The notes: a model not told the origin generated them from the sequence alone. Positions 35,049-43,519 are shown, counted from the stretch's first letter. The stretch is DNA of 64,000 bases from Pseudonocardia endophytica (GCF_004339565.1 NZ_SMFZ01000002.1:2418001-2482000), one strand, 5' to 3'. A program made the numbers and translations.

Positions 35049-36431
35049 ATGGCCGCGCAGGAGTACGCCCGCCCGCACGCCCGGCTGCACCTGGCCGGTT
35101 TCTTCGGCTTCGGCCCGGCTTACGTCTGGTCGCGGGCCCCGAGCAACGATGTCTACTACGACTTCGCCGCGTGGCGCCGTCTCGCGCAGACCGCAGAGCG
35201 CGGCCTGTTCAGCACGCTGTTCCTCGGCGACAGCCAGCGCCTGCGCGAGCACCTGGGCCGGATCACGGACCACTCGGTGACCGGGCGCCCCGACCAGCTC
35301 GTGCTGTTCGCCCACCTCGCTGCCGTCACCGAGCGGATCGGCCTGGTCGCGACGCTGAACACGACGTTCACCGACCCCGCCGATCTCGCCCGCCGGCTCG
35401 CGACGGTCGACGTCCTCAGCGGAGGCCGGGCCGGCTGGAACGTCGTCACCACGGACAACGACTGGACGGGCGAGAACTTCCGGCGCGGTGGCGACGTCGG
35501 GCACGCGGACCGCTACCGGCACGCCGCAGAGCACCTGGCGACCGTCGAGGCGCTGTGGGCCGCGTGGCCGGACGGCGCCGTCCCCGGCGACGACACGTGG
35601 TCGGTCCCCGGTGCGCTGGAACGGGTCGTGCGCGGCGTGCGCCGCGCGTGGCCGTCGTTGCCGCCGAGCCCACAGGGGCAGCCGGTGCTGTTCCAGGCGG
35701 GCGAGTCGCCGGAGGGCCGGGACTTCGCCGCGCGGCACGCCGAGGGGATCTTCTCCCGCTACCTGCAGTTCGACGCGGCGCTCGAGTTCGCCGCCGACCT
35801 GCGGCGTCGGCTGGTCGCGGCCGGGCGCCCGGACGACGACCTGCGGATCTTCCCCGCGACCCGGATCGTTCTCGGCGACACCGAGTCCGACGCCGGGGAG
35901 CGGGCCCGCTGGTTCCGGGACGCGACGTGGAGCGACCGGCGGGTCCGCGCCGTCGTCGAGGCGGTCTGGGGACACGACCTGACCGACCACCCGGTCGACG
36001 GCCCGCTGCCGGCGACCGACCCGGTCGTCGCGACCCAGACGATCACGCACGGCGTCGTCAACACCAGCGACCGTCCACTGCGGACGGCGGCGGCGTGGCG
36101 GGAGCTCGCCGAGGCGCGCGGGTTCACGATGCGCGAGCTCGTGCTGCACCTGAACGACACCGTCGAGTTCGTCGGGACGCCGTCGTCGGTGGCCGACGAG
36201 CTCGCCCGCTACGTGCGGGCCGGCGCGATCGACGGGCTGAACCTGCAGCCGAACTCCGTGCCCGACGGCTTCGACGACGTGGTGGACCGGCTGGTCCCCG
36301 CGCTGCAGGACCGCGGCGTCTACCGCACCGCGTACGAGGGCACGACGCTGCGCCACAACCTCGGCCTGCGTCCCGCCGTGGCCCGCAGACACGCGGGCCA
36401 CACCGTCACCACGAGAGAGGAATCGGCATGA
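35049..36431 (+). CDS. FMNH2-dependent monooxygenase, NtaA/SnaA/DszA-like
   Basis: The product is 460 aa, with GAGAGGAG upstream. Family features: LHLAGFFGFGPAYVWSRAP, RLAQTAERGLFSTLFLGDSQ, ERIGLVATLNTTFTDPADLARRLATVD, GRAGWNVVTTDNDWTGENFRRGG, GQPVLFQAGESPEGRDFAARHAE and the C-terminal GLNLQPNSVPDGFDDVVDRLVPALQDRG. These two-component enzymes use reduced FMN and O2 to attack C-N or C-S bonds (nitrilotriacetate, sulfones, thioethers). Its stop overlaps the TauD-family start as ATGA. Confidence 0.87.
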   Translation: MAAQEYARPHARLHLAGFFGFGPAYVWSRAPSNDVYYDFAAWRRLAQTAERGLFSTLFLGDSQRLREHLGRITDHSVTGRPDQLVLFAHLAAVTERIGLVATLNTTFTDPADLARRLATVDVLSGGRAGWNVVTTDNDWTGENFRRGGDVGHADRYRHAAEHLATVEALWAAWPDGAVPGDDTWSVPGALERVVRGVRRAWPSLPPSPQGQPVLFQAGESPEGRDFAARHAEGIFSRYLQFDAALEFAADLRRRLVAAGRPDDDLRIFPATRIVLGDTESDAGERARWFRDATWSDRRVRAVVEAVWGHDLTDHPVDGPLPATDPVVATQTITHGVVNTSDRPLRTAAAWRELAEARGFTMRELVLHLNDTVEFVGTPSSVADELARYVRAGAIDGLNLQPNSVPDGFDDVVDRLVPALQDRGVYRTAYEGTTLRHNLGLRPAVARRHAGHTVTTREESA

Positions 36432-37234
36432 CCGTCACCACCGACCAGACCATCGAGATCCGTCGGGCAGGCCCCCGGATCGGGGCCGAGATCGGCGGCG
36501 TCGACCTGAACACCGACGTCGAGCCGTCCGTCGCCGAGCAGCTGCGGCAGGCGTTCCGCGACCACAAGGTCCTCGTCTTCCGCGGGCAGCACCTGTCCCC
36601 TGACCGGCACGTCGAGGCGGTGCGGATCTTCGGGGAGCCGTTCGACCACCCGACGGCGACGCGTCATCCCGACAACCCGCTCGTCTACCCGTACCGCGTC
36701 GAGCAGACCGGCAAGGCCAGCACCTGGCACATCGGCGGGCTCTGGCGCACACCGCCGTTCCAGATCGAGTCGCTGGTCTACGACGAGGTCGCCGAGCTCG
36801 GCGGCCACACGCTCTGGGCCGACCTGCAGGCCGCCTACGACGACCTGTCCGAGCCGCTCAAGCAGCTCCTCGAATCGGTATCGGGTGAGTACGACGCCGA
36901 CGCCGCGCACTACGCGCAGGGCGCGGAGAAGGGCGACGTGCGCCGCACCGTCGAGCACCCGGTCGTGCTGCGCCACCCGGACACCGGCAGGCGGGGGCTG
37001 TTCCTCAGCACCGGGGTGCGCAGGCTCGTCGGGATCGCCGAGGCCGAGAGCGAGGCGCTGCTGCCGTTCCTGCTGCGGCACGCGGCGTCGCCGCAGTACA
37101 CGATCCGGTTCGGCTGGACGCCCGGCGACCTCGTGCTGTGGGACAACCTCGCCACATGGCACTACGCGATCGACGACTACGGCGACGGTCCCCGCGCCTA
37201 CCGCAAGGTCATCGCGGCGCACCCGGAGGGCTGA
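36428..37234 (+). CDS. TauD/TfdA-family 2-oxoglutarate/Fe(II) oxygenase-like protein with HxG in place of HxD
   Basis: The product is 268 aa. Family signs: IGAEIGGVDLNTDV near the N-terminus, HKVLVFRGQHLSPDRH, distal motif LVLWDNLATWHYAID with His245, and RAYRKVIA with the 2-oxoglutarate Arg. The proximal iron motif, normally WHxD, is WHIGG: His101 is present but the carboxylate position is Gly103. In Fe/2OG halogenases the same loss opens a chloride site; in other proteins it marks lost or altered activity. It is coupled to the LLM pair, so an organosulfur or similar substrate is expected. Confidence 0.83.
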   Translation: MTVTTDQTIEIRRAGPRIGAEIGGVDLNTDVEPSVAEQLRQAFRDHKVLVFRGQHLSPDRHVEAVRIFGEPFDHPTATRHPDNPLVYPYRVEQTGKASTWHIGGLWRTPPFQIESLVYDEVAELGGHTLWADLQAAYDDLSEPLKQLLESVSGEYDADAAHYAQGAEKGDVRRTVEHPVVLRHPDTGRRGLFLSTGVRRLVGIAEAESEALLPFLLRHAASPQYTIRFGWTPGDLVLWDNLATWHYAIDDYGDGPRAYRKVIAAHPEG

Positions 37235-37332
37235 CCCCGGCGGCGGTGGTGAACACCGGCCGGCCGATCTCGGAGCGCCGTGCGGCCGGATCCTCGACGT
37301 CCGACCGTCCGGCGGCGACGGGATCCGTCACC

Positions 37333-38688
37333 TCACGATCCGGCCGCTCCGGGGGCGGCCGGCCGGCGGAGGTCGGTCCCGGCCACGTCGATCGGGTCGT
37401 GGGCGGTCTCGCGGGCCGAGAGGGCCGCCAGGACCGTCAGCACCGTCAGCCCGGCGAAGTACAGCAGGATCCACCACGGCCTGCCGTCCCCGGCGATCAG
37501 CAGCGCCGCCGCGATCAGCGGCGCGAAACCGCCGGAGAGCACCGAACCGATCTGGTAGCCCAGCGAGGCCCCGCTGTAGCGCAGCCGCAGGTCGAACAGC
37601 TCGGCGAACCACGCCGCCTGCGGCCCGTACATCGCGTCGTGCATGACGTTGACGCCCAGCACCATCGCGGCAACCACGAGGAGCGTCGACCCGGTGTCCA
37701 CGGCGAGGAAGAACAGCACCAGCGCGACGAGCCCGCCGAGCGCACCGAACAGGTACGGGACCCGGCGCCCGACGCGGTCGGACACCAGCGCCCACACCGG
37801 CGTCGTCGCGATCCCGATCGCCGAGGCCACCAGCACGGCGGTGAGACCGGCGCCGGAGTCCGGGCCGAGCTTCTCCGCGACGTAGGTGAGCCCGTACGTC
37901 GTGAGCAGCGTGTAGAGCGCGATCTGCGACAGGCGCAGCCCGGTGGTCAGCAGGACCGGCCGGGGCGCGGTCCGGAGCACCTCGACCACCGGCAGCCGGG
38001 CGACGTCGCCGCGGTCGCGCAGCGCCCGGAACTCCGGCGCGTCCTCGACCCGCAGCCGCACGGCCAGCCCGACCGCGATCAGCACGACGCTCGCCAGGAA
38101 CGGCAGCCGCCAGCCCCACGCCAGGAACGTCTCGTCGTCGGTCAGGGACCGGACCAGGAAGAACGAGCCGGTCGCGAGCAGCATCCCGGCCGGGGAGCCG
38201 ATCTGGGTGAAGCTGCCGAACAGGCCGCGACGGGTCGCCGGCGCGTGCTCGACCGACAGCACCGCGGCCCCGCCCCACTCGCCACCGACGGCGAGACCCT
38301 GCAGCAGCCGCAGAACGACGAGCAGGACCGGTGCGGCGATGCCGACCTGCCCGTAGGTGGGCAGCGCGCCGATCAACGTCGTCGCGGCGCCCATCAGCAC
38401 GAGCGCCGCCACCAGCACGGCCTTGCGCCCCACCCGGTCGCCGATGTGGCCGGCGACCACCGCTCCGATCGGCCGCGCCCCGAAGCCTGCGGCGTAGGTG
38501 GCGAACGCGGCGAGCGTGCCCGCCGTCGGGCTGATCGACGGGAAGAACAGCTTGGTGAACACGAGCGCGGTGGCCGTGGCGTAGAGGTAGAAGTCGTACC
38601 ACTCGATCGTCGTGCCGACGGCGCTGGCCAGTGCGACCCGGCGTGGCGTGTGCGTGGTCGGACCGGGGCGCGCGGAGGTGTCGGTCAT
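37333..38688 (-). CDS. MFS transporter, metabolite:H+ symporter (MHS) type
   Basis: The product is 451 aa with 12 predicted helices. The MHS signature is complete: VGTTIEWYDFYLYATATALVF at the first helix, FGARPIGAVVAGHIGDRVGRKAVLV (motif A), RLLQGLAVGGEWGGAAVLSVEHAP and SFTQIGSPAGMLLAT. MHS members import betaine, citrate, shikimate or aromatic acids with protons. It is the only gene after leader 3, 93 bases upstream, which suggests uptake of a sulfur compound such as a sulfonate or sulfur betaine (inference). It converges on the TauD gene. Confidence 0.87.
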   Translation of the reverse strand: MTDTSARPGPTTHTPRRVALASAVGTTIEWYDFYLYATATALVFTKLFFPSISPTAGTLAAFATYAAGFGARPIGAVVAGHIGDRVGRKAVLVAALVLMGAATTLIGALPTYGQVGIAAPVLLVVLRLLQGLAVGGEWGGAAVLSVEHAPATRRGLFGSFTQIGSPAGMLLATGSFFLVRSLTDDETFLAWGWRLPFLASVVLIAVGLAVRLRVEDAPEFRALRDRGDVARLPVVEVLRTAPRPVLLTTGLRLSQIALYTLLTTYGLTYVAEKLGPDSGAGLTAVLVASAIGIATTPVWALVSDRVGRRVPYLFGALGGLVALVLFFLAVDTGSTLLVVAAMVLGVNVMHDAMYGPQAAWFAELFDLRLRYSGASLGYQIGSVLSGGFAPLIAAALLIAGDGRPWWILLYFAGLTVLTVLAALSARETAHDPIDVAGTDLRRPAAPGAAGS

Positions 38689-38781
38689 GGCAGCTCCAGG
38701 GAGACGGGCGCCGCGGGAGCGGCGGAACGGGGGCTCTCCGAGGGGCCGGCGCGACGCGGTCGGGGAGTACCGCGTGCCGGC

Positions 38782-38856
38782 TCAGATCCGACAGAGCGCC
38801 GAGGCGACGCGCAGGAGGTCGATGTGCTCCCGCACCGTCAGCCATGTCCCGGTCAT
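38782..38856 (-). CDS. Leader peptide 3 (HIDL...CR family), leaderless mRNA
   Basis: A 24-codon ORF on the minus strand ends REHIDLLRVASALCRI-stop. Cys is 11 residues after His and is encoded TGT. The promoter at 38864-38892 puts the predicted transcription start at or one base before the ATG, so no Shine-Dalgarno is needed. It precedes the MHS transporter gene by 93 bases, a space long enough for alternative hairpins. It probably senses cysteine supply in cis. Confidence 0.8.
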   Translation of the reverse strand: MTGTWLTVREHIDLLRVASALCRI

Positions 38857-38863
38857 CGCGTCC

Positions 38864-38892
38864 ACGCTAGACACCCGGACCGACGACCTCAA
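38864..38892 (-). promoter_or_regulatory. Promoter of leader 3
   Basis: On the minus strand TTGAGG (38892-38887) and TAGCGT (38869-38864) are separated by exactly 17 bases. The -10 is followed by seven bases and then the leader ATG. It overlaps the 3' end of the LLM gene, so the transporter unit is separately transcribed. Confidence 0.6.
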
Positions 38893-40253
38893 CGCGGAGC
38901 GTTGCGGTAGCGGCTCCCTGGATGGCGCTCGGCGAGGTGCGGGCCCTCGCCGAACAGCTTGTCCCGCAGGGTCCCCGGTGCGTACTCCCGCTGGACGATC
39001 CCGCGTTCCTGCAGGACCGGGACCAGGTGGTCGACGACGTCGTCGTAGGTGCCGGGGATGAGGTAGTTCATGAAGTTCACCCCGTCGCCGCCCGCCTCCT
39101 GCCAGCGCGCGAGGACGTCGGCGACCTCCTCCGGAGTGCCGACGAGCGTCGTGTCCCCGGTGATCGCGCGCAGGTACTGGCGCTTGGTCACGACGCCGTC
39201 CGGGTGCTTGGCCGCCTCGGCGAGGATCTTGCCGATCCCGCCCTGCGCGTTCGAGTAGTCGATCGGGTCGTCCGGTTCGAGCGCGGACAGGTCGATGCCG
39301 ACGTTGCCGCCGACCTCGGCGGCGAGGGCCTCGGAGTTGAGCAGCTCGTCGAACCGCTCGCGCTTGGCCCTCGCCTCGTCGGACGTGCTGGCCAGGACGG
39401 GTGTGAGTGCGGCGAACACGGCGACGTCGGAGGCCTTGCGGCCGGCGGACAGCGCCTTCTCGCGCAGCACGCCGACGGTCCCGGCGGCCGCGTCCAGGCT
39501 GTTCAGCACGAGCGCGCCCTCGGCGAACTCGGCGGCGAAGTCGGTCCCGGCTGGCGACGAGCCGGCCTGGAACAGCACGGGCGCGCGCTGCGGCGACGGG
39601 TGCACGATCAGAGGGCCCTGGACCGCGTAGCGCTCCCCGACGTGGTCGACCGTGTGCACCCGCTCGGGGTCGGCGAACACACGCCCGGCCCGGTCGCGCC
39701 GCACCGCGCCCGGGTCCCACGAGCCCTCGAGGAGCTTGAGCACGACCTGGACGTGCTCGCGGGCCCACACGTAACGCTCGTCGTGCGGGGTGATGCCGTC
39801 GGCGCCGTAGTTGCGGTGCGCGTTCTCGGTGGAGCTCGTGACGATGTTCCAGCCGACGCGGCCGCCGGTGAAGTGGTCGAGCGTGGCGATCCGGCGGGCC
39901 AGTGTGTACGGGTGGTCCTGGATGACCGAGGCCGTGAAGATCAGCCCGAGGTCGGTGGTCGTCGTCGCCAGCGCCGAGGCGAGCGTCAGCGAGTCCAGCA
40001 TCGGGAAGCGGTTGCCGTCGGAGACGTAGATGTCCCAGCTGCCGCGGTAGGGGGCGTAGAGGCCGAGCACGTCGCCGATGAACAGCCCGTCGAAGCGCCC
40101 GCGTTCGAGGGTGGCCGCCAGCCGGACCCAGAGGTCGAGGTCGTCGAAGTCGGCGAGCTCGTTGCCGGGCAGGTCGTAGGGCCACAGACCCGGCTTGACG
40201 TGCCCGGGCGACGGGCACACGAAGGCGTTGAGCAACAGGCGTCGTGGTGTCAT
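38889..40253 (-). CDS. FMNH2-dependent monooxygenase, NtaA/SnaA/SoxA-like
   Basis: The product is 454 aa from an ATG after GAGGAG that overlaps the ATPase stop. It has the full LLM set: LLLNAFVCPSPGHVKPGLWP, LAATLERGRFDGLFIGDVLG, DHFTGGRVGWNIVTSSTENAHRNYG, APVLFQAGSSPAGTDFAAEFAEGALVL and GGDGVNFMNYLIPGTYDDVVDHLVPVLQERG. The SoxA/SnaA class includes dibenzothiophene sulfone and pristinamycin oxidases. As the last gene of an SsuA-SsuC-SsuB operon it should oxidise the imported compound to release sulfite or an aldehyde (inference). Confidence 0.87.
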   Translation of the reverse strand: MTPRRLLLNAFVCPSPGHVKPGLWPYDLPGNELADFDDLDLWVRLAATLERGRFDGLFIGDVLGLYAPYRGSWDIYVSDGNRFPMLDSLTLASALATTTTDLGLIFTASVIQDHPYTLARRIATLDHFTGGRVGWNIVTSSTENAHRNYGADGITPHDERYVWAREHVQVVLKLLEGSWDPGAVRRDRAGRVFADPERVHTVDHVGERYAVQGPLIVHPSPQRAPVLFQAGSSPAGTDFAAEFAEGALVLNSLDAAAGTVGVLREKALSAGRKASDVAVFAALTPVLASTSDEARAKRERFDELLNSEALAAEVGGNVGIDLSALEPDDPIDYSNAQGGIGKILAEAAKHPDGVVTKRQYLRAITGDTTLVGTPEEVADVLARWQEAGGDGVNFMNYLIPGTYDDVVDHLVPVLQERGIVQREYAPGTLRDKLFGEGPHLAERHPGSRYRNAPR

Positions 40254-40984
40254 GCGATCTCCTCGGTCGCGGGGGCGGGGCCGCGCAGGGCGGCCAGGAT
40301 CCGGGCCCGTCGTGCGACGAGCGCGGGGGACGTCCGGTCGCGCGGGTGTGGCTCGTCGAGCCGCGTGTCCAGCGCGACGCGGCCGCCGTCGAGCAGCAGG
40401 ACCCGGTCGGAGAGCACGAGCGCCTCCTCGACGTCGTGGGTGACCAGGACGACGGCGGGGCGGTGCTCGGCCCGCACGGCGACGAGCAGCTCCTGCATGG
40501 TCAGGCGGGTGAGCGAGTCGAGCGCCCCGAACGGCTCGTCGAGGACGAGCAGCGGCGACCGGGACGCCAGCGCCCTGGCCAGCGCGACGCGTTGGGCCTG
40601 CCCGCCGGACAGCGTGCGCGGCCAGGCCCGCAGCAGCCGCCGGTCGAGGCCGACCCGCTCGAACAGCGCTCCCACGTCGTCGACGCCACCGGCGAGCGCG
40701 ACGTTGTCGCCGGCCCGCAGCCACGGCAGCAGCCGCGCGTCCTGGAACATCACGCCGGGATCGGCGCTGCGCCGCACCGTGCCGGCGTCCGGTGCGTCGT
40801 CGATGCCGGCCAGCAGCCGCAGCAGCGTGCTCTTCCCGGTCCCGCTGCGACCGAGGACGGAGACGAACTCGCCGGACGCGACGGCGACGTCCAGGTCGTC
40901 GAGCACCGTGAGGTCGCCGAAACGCCGGGTGAGCCCGCGCGCGGACACCACCGCCTCCGCCGGGTCCGATGTGGTCAGGCCCAC
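40250..40984 (-). CDS. Nitrate/sulfonate/taurine-type ABC transporter ATPase (SsuB-like)
   Basis: The product is 244 aa from GTG 40984, six bases after GGAG and overlapping the permease by ten bases. Walker A is GRSGTGKST, the signature LSGGQAQRVALARALASR, Walker B LLVLDEPFGALDSLTRLTMQ and the switch VTHDVEEALVLSDRV. The FGALD Walker B and short length match the NitT/TauT class (SsuB, TauB). It powers the SsuC-like permease next to it. Confidence 0.88.
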   Translation of the reverse strand: MGLTTSDPAEAVVSARGLTRRFGDLTVLDDLDVAVASGEFVSVLGRSGTGKSTLLRLLAGIDDAPDAGTVRRSADPGVMFQDARLLPWLRAGDNVALAGGVDDVGALFERVGLDRRLLRAWPRTLSGGQAQRVALARALASRSPLLVLDEPFGALDSLTRLTMQELLVAVRAEHRPAVVLVTHDVEEALVLSDRVLLLDGGRVALDTRLDEPHPRDRTSPALVARRARILAALRGPAPATEEIA

Positions 40985-41811
40985 CGCAGGCTCCAGCGCT
41001 CGCCGAGGACCACGAGCCGGTCGGTGAGCACGCCGAGCACGCCGTACACACCGATCACCGCGAGGATCACGTCGACGCGGTAGTACGTGCGGGCGTCGGC
41101 CATCAGGTAGCCGAGTCCCGCGTCCGCGTCGACCTGCTCGGAGATCACGAGGATGACCAGTGCCAGCCCGCTCGCGTACCGCAGCCCGACGAACCAGGAC
41201 GGCAGCGCGGCGGGCAGGTACACCCGCCGGACCAGCGCCGCCCGCCCGAGCCGCAGGACGCGGGCCAACTCCAGGTGCCGCCGGTCGACGCCCGCGACGG
41301 CGGCCAGGACGTTGACGTAGATCGGGAACGTGGTCGCGAGGGCGATCATCAGCACCTTCGAGGTCTCGCCGATCCCGAACCAGATGATGAACAGCGGCAC
41401 CAGCGCCAGCACCGGGAGGGCGCGCAGGGCCTGCAGCGTCGGGTTCAGCGCGGCCGCCGCCGTCGGCGACGCTCCACACAGGACGCCGAGGACGGTCCCG
41501 ACCGCCACCCCGATCACCAGCCCGGCCGCGGCCCGGGACAGCGAGATCGCGAGCGCTTCGCCGAGATCGCCGCCGGCGGCGAGGTCGACGAGCGTGCTCC
41601 AGGCCGCGGCGGGCGACGGGAGGACCTCGGCACCGAGCACGCCGGTGGCCGAGGACAGCTGCCAGCCGGCGAGCAGCAGCACCGGGAGGACCAGTCCGAG
41701 ACCGGCGCCGCCGATGCGCCGCCGCCGCGACCCGCCACCGGGCCCGCGCGGCGCGGCGCCGGCCGCGGGATCCGCGGGCGGCGTCGTCGAGGTGGTCGGC
41801 ACGGCTGTCAT
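40975..41811 (-). CDS. Sulfonate-type ABC transporter permease (SsuC-like)
   Basis: The product is 278 aa with an Arg/Gly-rich cytoplasmic start and about six helices. The EAA-like loop is LELARVLRLGRAALVRRVYLPAALPSWFVGL, and LVPLFIIWFGIGETSKVLMIALATTFPIYVN is the conserved NitT/TauT permease segment. Start and stop overlap the neighbouring genes (ATGA with SsuA-like, ten bases with SsuB-like), so translation is coupled. It forms the membrane channel of the importer. Confidence 0.88.
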   Translation of the reverse strand: MTAVPTTSTTPPADPAAGAAPRGPGGGSRRRRIGGAGLGLVLPVLLLAGWQLSSATGVLGAEVLPSPAAAWSTLVDLAAGGDLGEALAISLSRAAAGLVIGVAVGTVLGVLCGASPTAAAALNPTLQALRALPVLALVPLFIIWFGIGETSKVLMIALATTFPIYVNVLAAVAGVDRRHLELARVLRLGRAALVRRVYLPAALPSWFVGLRYASGLALVILVISEQVDADAGLGYLMADARTYYRVDVILAVIGVYGVLGVLTDRLVVLGERWSLRWA

Positions 41812-42806
41812 CCGGTCGCCGCGGTCGCGCGGGTGACGACCTCGTTGGCCTGGTCGGTGAACGCGGTGGCCGGGTCCGGCTGCTGCGTGATGATCCCGAG
41901 CGTCTGCAGCTCGGCCGCCGTCGTGCGGTAGTCCTGGCGCGCACGGTCGTCGACCGGCACGAACGTGAACGTGTAGTTGCGGGCGAACTGCAGCGCCACC
42001 TGCGGGTCGAGCTTCAGGTCCGCGGCCAGGGTCTGCGACCAGCCCTGCGGATCCGCCTTCAACCGGTCGAGCGTGCGCACGAACGCGTCGGTGAACGCCA
42101 GGGCCGCGTCCCGCTTGGGGGAGCCGGGAGCGACGATGTCGCCCTTCGAGGCGAGGTAGATCGCGCCCGCGGTCTCCGGCACGGCCGTCTGCACGAGGCG
42201 CGCGCCGTTCTGCTGCTCCAGCTGCGCGGCGTTCGGCTCCCAGGCCGCCCACGCGTCGACGCCGCCGGTGCGGAACGCCGTCTGGGCGTCGGCGGTGGCG
42301 AGGAACCGCAGGTCGAAGTCGTGCACGGACAGCTTCGCGCGGGCGATCTCGGCGGTGATGAACCGGTGGGCCGCGGAGCCCTTCACGACGGCGATGGACC
42401 TGCCGCGCAGGTCGGTGAGCGACCGCACGGGCGAGCCCTGCGGCACGATCAGCCGCAACCACTTCGGGTCGGGCCGGGCGACGCCGAGGATCGTGACGTC
42501 GGCGCCGCCCGCCTGCGAGGCGATCGTCGAGATGTCCGAGCCGAACCCGATGTCGACCGCACCGGCGCGCAGTGCCTCGTAGACCGGACCGGCGCCGTCG
42601 AACTGGCGGAACGAGACGCCGGCCGTGGCGCCGGGGTCGACGCGCTGGTCCCACGCGGTCGAGAAGAAGTTGCTGGCGATGCCGACGGACAGCGCGGTCG
42701 ACGAGGCGCCCGCGCCGCCGGAGCCGCAGGCGGACGCGGCGAGCAGGGCGACGGCGGCCGCGGCGGCCGCGGCCATCCGTCGGAGTGATCTGCCGGTGGA
42801 AAGCAC
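41808..42806 (-). CDS. Sulfonate-type ABC transporter substrate-binding lipoprotein (SsuA-like)
   Basis: The product is 332 aa. The signal peptide ends with lipobox LAASAC (Cys27). The mature domain has AVDIGFGSDISTIASQAGGADVTILGVARPDPKWLRLIVPQGSPVRSLTDLRGRSIAVVKGSAAH-type segments split across residues 85-150, which is the SsuA/THI5-like fold, and RTGGVDAWAAWEPNAAQLEQ. It binds alkanesulfonate or a related anion outside the membrane. It is flanked by the OsmC-like gene upstream and the permease downstream, all under leader 4. Confidence 0.85.
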   Translation of the reverse strand: MLSTGRSLRRMAAAAAAAVALLAASACGSGGAGASSTALSVGIASNFFSTAWDQRVDPGATAGVSFRQFDGAGPVYEALRAGAVDIGFGSDISTIASQAGGADVTILGVARPDPKWLRLIVPQGSPVRSLTDLRGRSIAVVKGSAAHRFITAEIARAKLSVHDFDLRFLATADAQTAFRTGGVDAWAAWEPNAAQLEQQNGARLVQTAVPETAGAIYLASKGDIVAPGSPKRDAALAFTDAFVRTLDRLKADPQGWSQTLAADLKLDPQVALQFARNYTFTFVPVDDRARQDYRTTAAELQTLGIITQQPDPATAFTDQANEVVTRATAATG

Positions 42807-42832
42807 GAGGATCTCCTGGGGAGGAAAGGGGC

Positions 42833-43294
42833 TCAGTGGCCGGGGGCGTGCTCGACGAGGACCCGGACGGGGCCGCCGCGGCGCACGGTGTTGTAGAGCG
42901 GGCAGGTGGCGGTGAAGCGGTCGGTGACCGCGCGGGCCGTCGCCTCCGCGGTGTGCGGGAGCGCGACGACGATCGCGATGTCGAGGAACCGGGTGACGTC
43001 GTCGGGGTCGCGTTCGGCGGTGACCGCGACCGAGGCGTCCGTCAGGTCGGCGCCCAGGTCGGCGCCGTGGCGTTCGACGTTCCCGATGCCGCAGCCCGCC
43101 AGCGACGAGAGCAGCAGCTCGGTCGCCGACGGGGCCTCGCCGGGACCCTGGATCGCGTCCGTCACGAGGTGGCGGCCGCGGGTGGCGACGACGTAACGGC
43201 CGGGGGTCGCGGTGAGCGTCGCCCGCACCTCTGCGGACGTCCCGGACGCCGTGCCGGCGAACCGATCGGCGGGCATGGCGGAGGGGTGGGACAT
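42833..43294 (-). CDS. OsmC/Ohr family protein
   Basis: The product is 153 aa, with GGAGCTCCCGC before the ATG. The two family cysteines are in LSSLAGCGIGNVE and TATCPLYNTV, spaced as in OsmC/Ohr thiol peroxidases. It is the first gene after leader 4 and is followed 27 bases on by the SsuA-like gene. Another OsmC protein (58538) also follows a leader. A role in handling sulfane sulfur, peroxides or sulfite produced during organosulfur oxidation is an inference from this recurrent placement. Confidence 0.83.
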   Translation of the reverse strand: MSHPSAMPADRFAGTASGTSAEVRATLTATPGRYVVATRGRHLVTDAIQGPGEAPSATELLLSSLAGCGIGNVERHGADLGADLTDASVAVTAERDPDDVTRFLDIAIVVALPHTAEATARAVTDRFTATCPLYNTVRRGGPVRVLVEHAPGH

Positions 43295-43440
43295 GCGGGA
43301 GCTCCGCTCCGTCGTCTCGAGGGCGCCGCCGTGACCGCCGCTCGGGGCGGGGACGTCGGCGTGGAGCGCGGTGACCGGGGGTCCGGTCGGGGCGGGATCA
43401 GCGGCGGGCGCGGCGGAGCCGGCGACCCGTGGTCGGCCGT

Positions 43441-43512
43441 CTACCGACAGCCGTGACCGGGCGTCCGCATCAGGTCGATGTGGCGCCGCCGGGTCAGGCC
43501 CGCGTGGTTCAC
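43441..43512 (-). CDS. Leader peptide 4 (HIDL...CR family), leaderless mRNA
   Basis: A 23-codon ORF starting GTG ends TRRRHIDLMRTPGHGCR-stop (TAG). The Cys is 11 residues after His and is encoded TGT within CTGTCG. Its promoter places the transcription start at the GTG. It heads the OsmC-SsuA-SsuC-SsuB-LLM operon, 146 bases before OsmC. The residues between His and Cys (MRTPGHG) differ from the RVxSA of other copies, so only the ends are constrained. Confidence 0.78.
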   Translation of the reverse strand: MNHAGLTRRRHIDLMRTPGHGCR

Positions 43513-43519
43513 GTACCGG

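Noticed and set aside
36728..36742. Calling the TauD-family protein a halogenase
   Set aside because: Only the HxG motif is shared with halogenases. Overall sequence follows TauD/TfdA and no halogenase-specific context is seen, so I keep the neutral call.
37281..37350. Inverted repeat GCGGCCGGATC/GATCCGGCCGC as a TauD-MFS terminator
   Set aside because: The arms match, but the loop is about 45 bases and the second arm lies inside the MFS coding end, so a terminator is not convincing.
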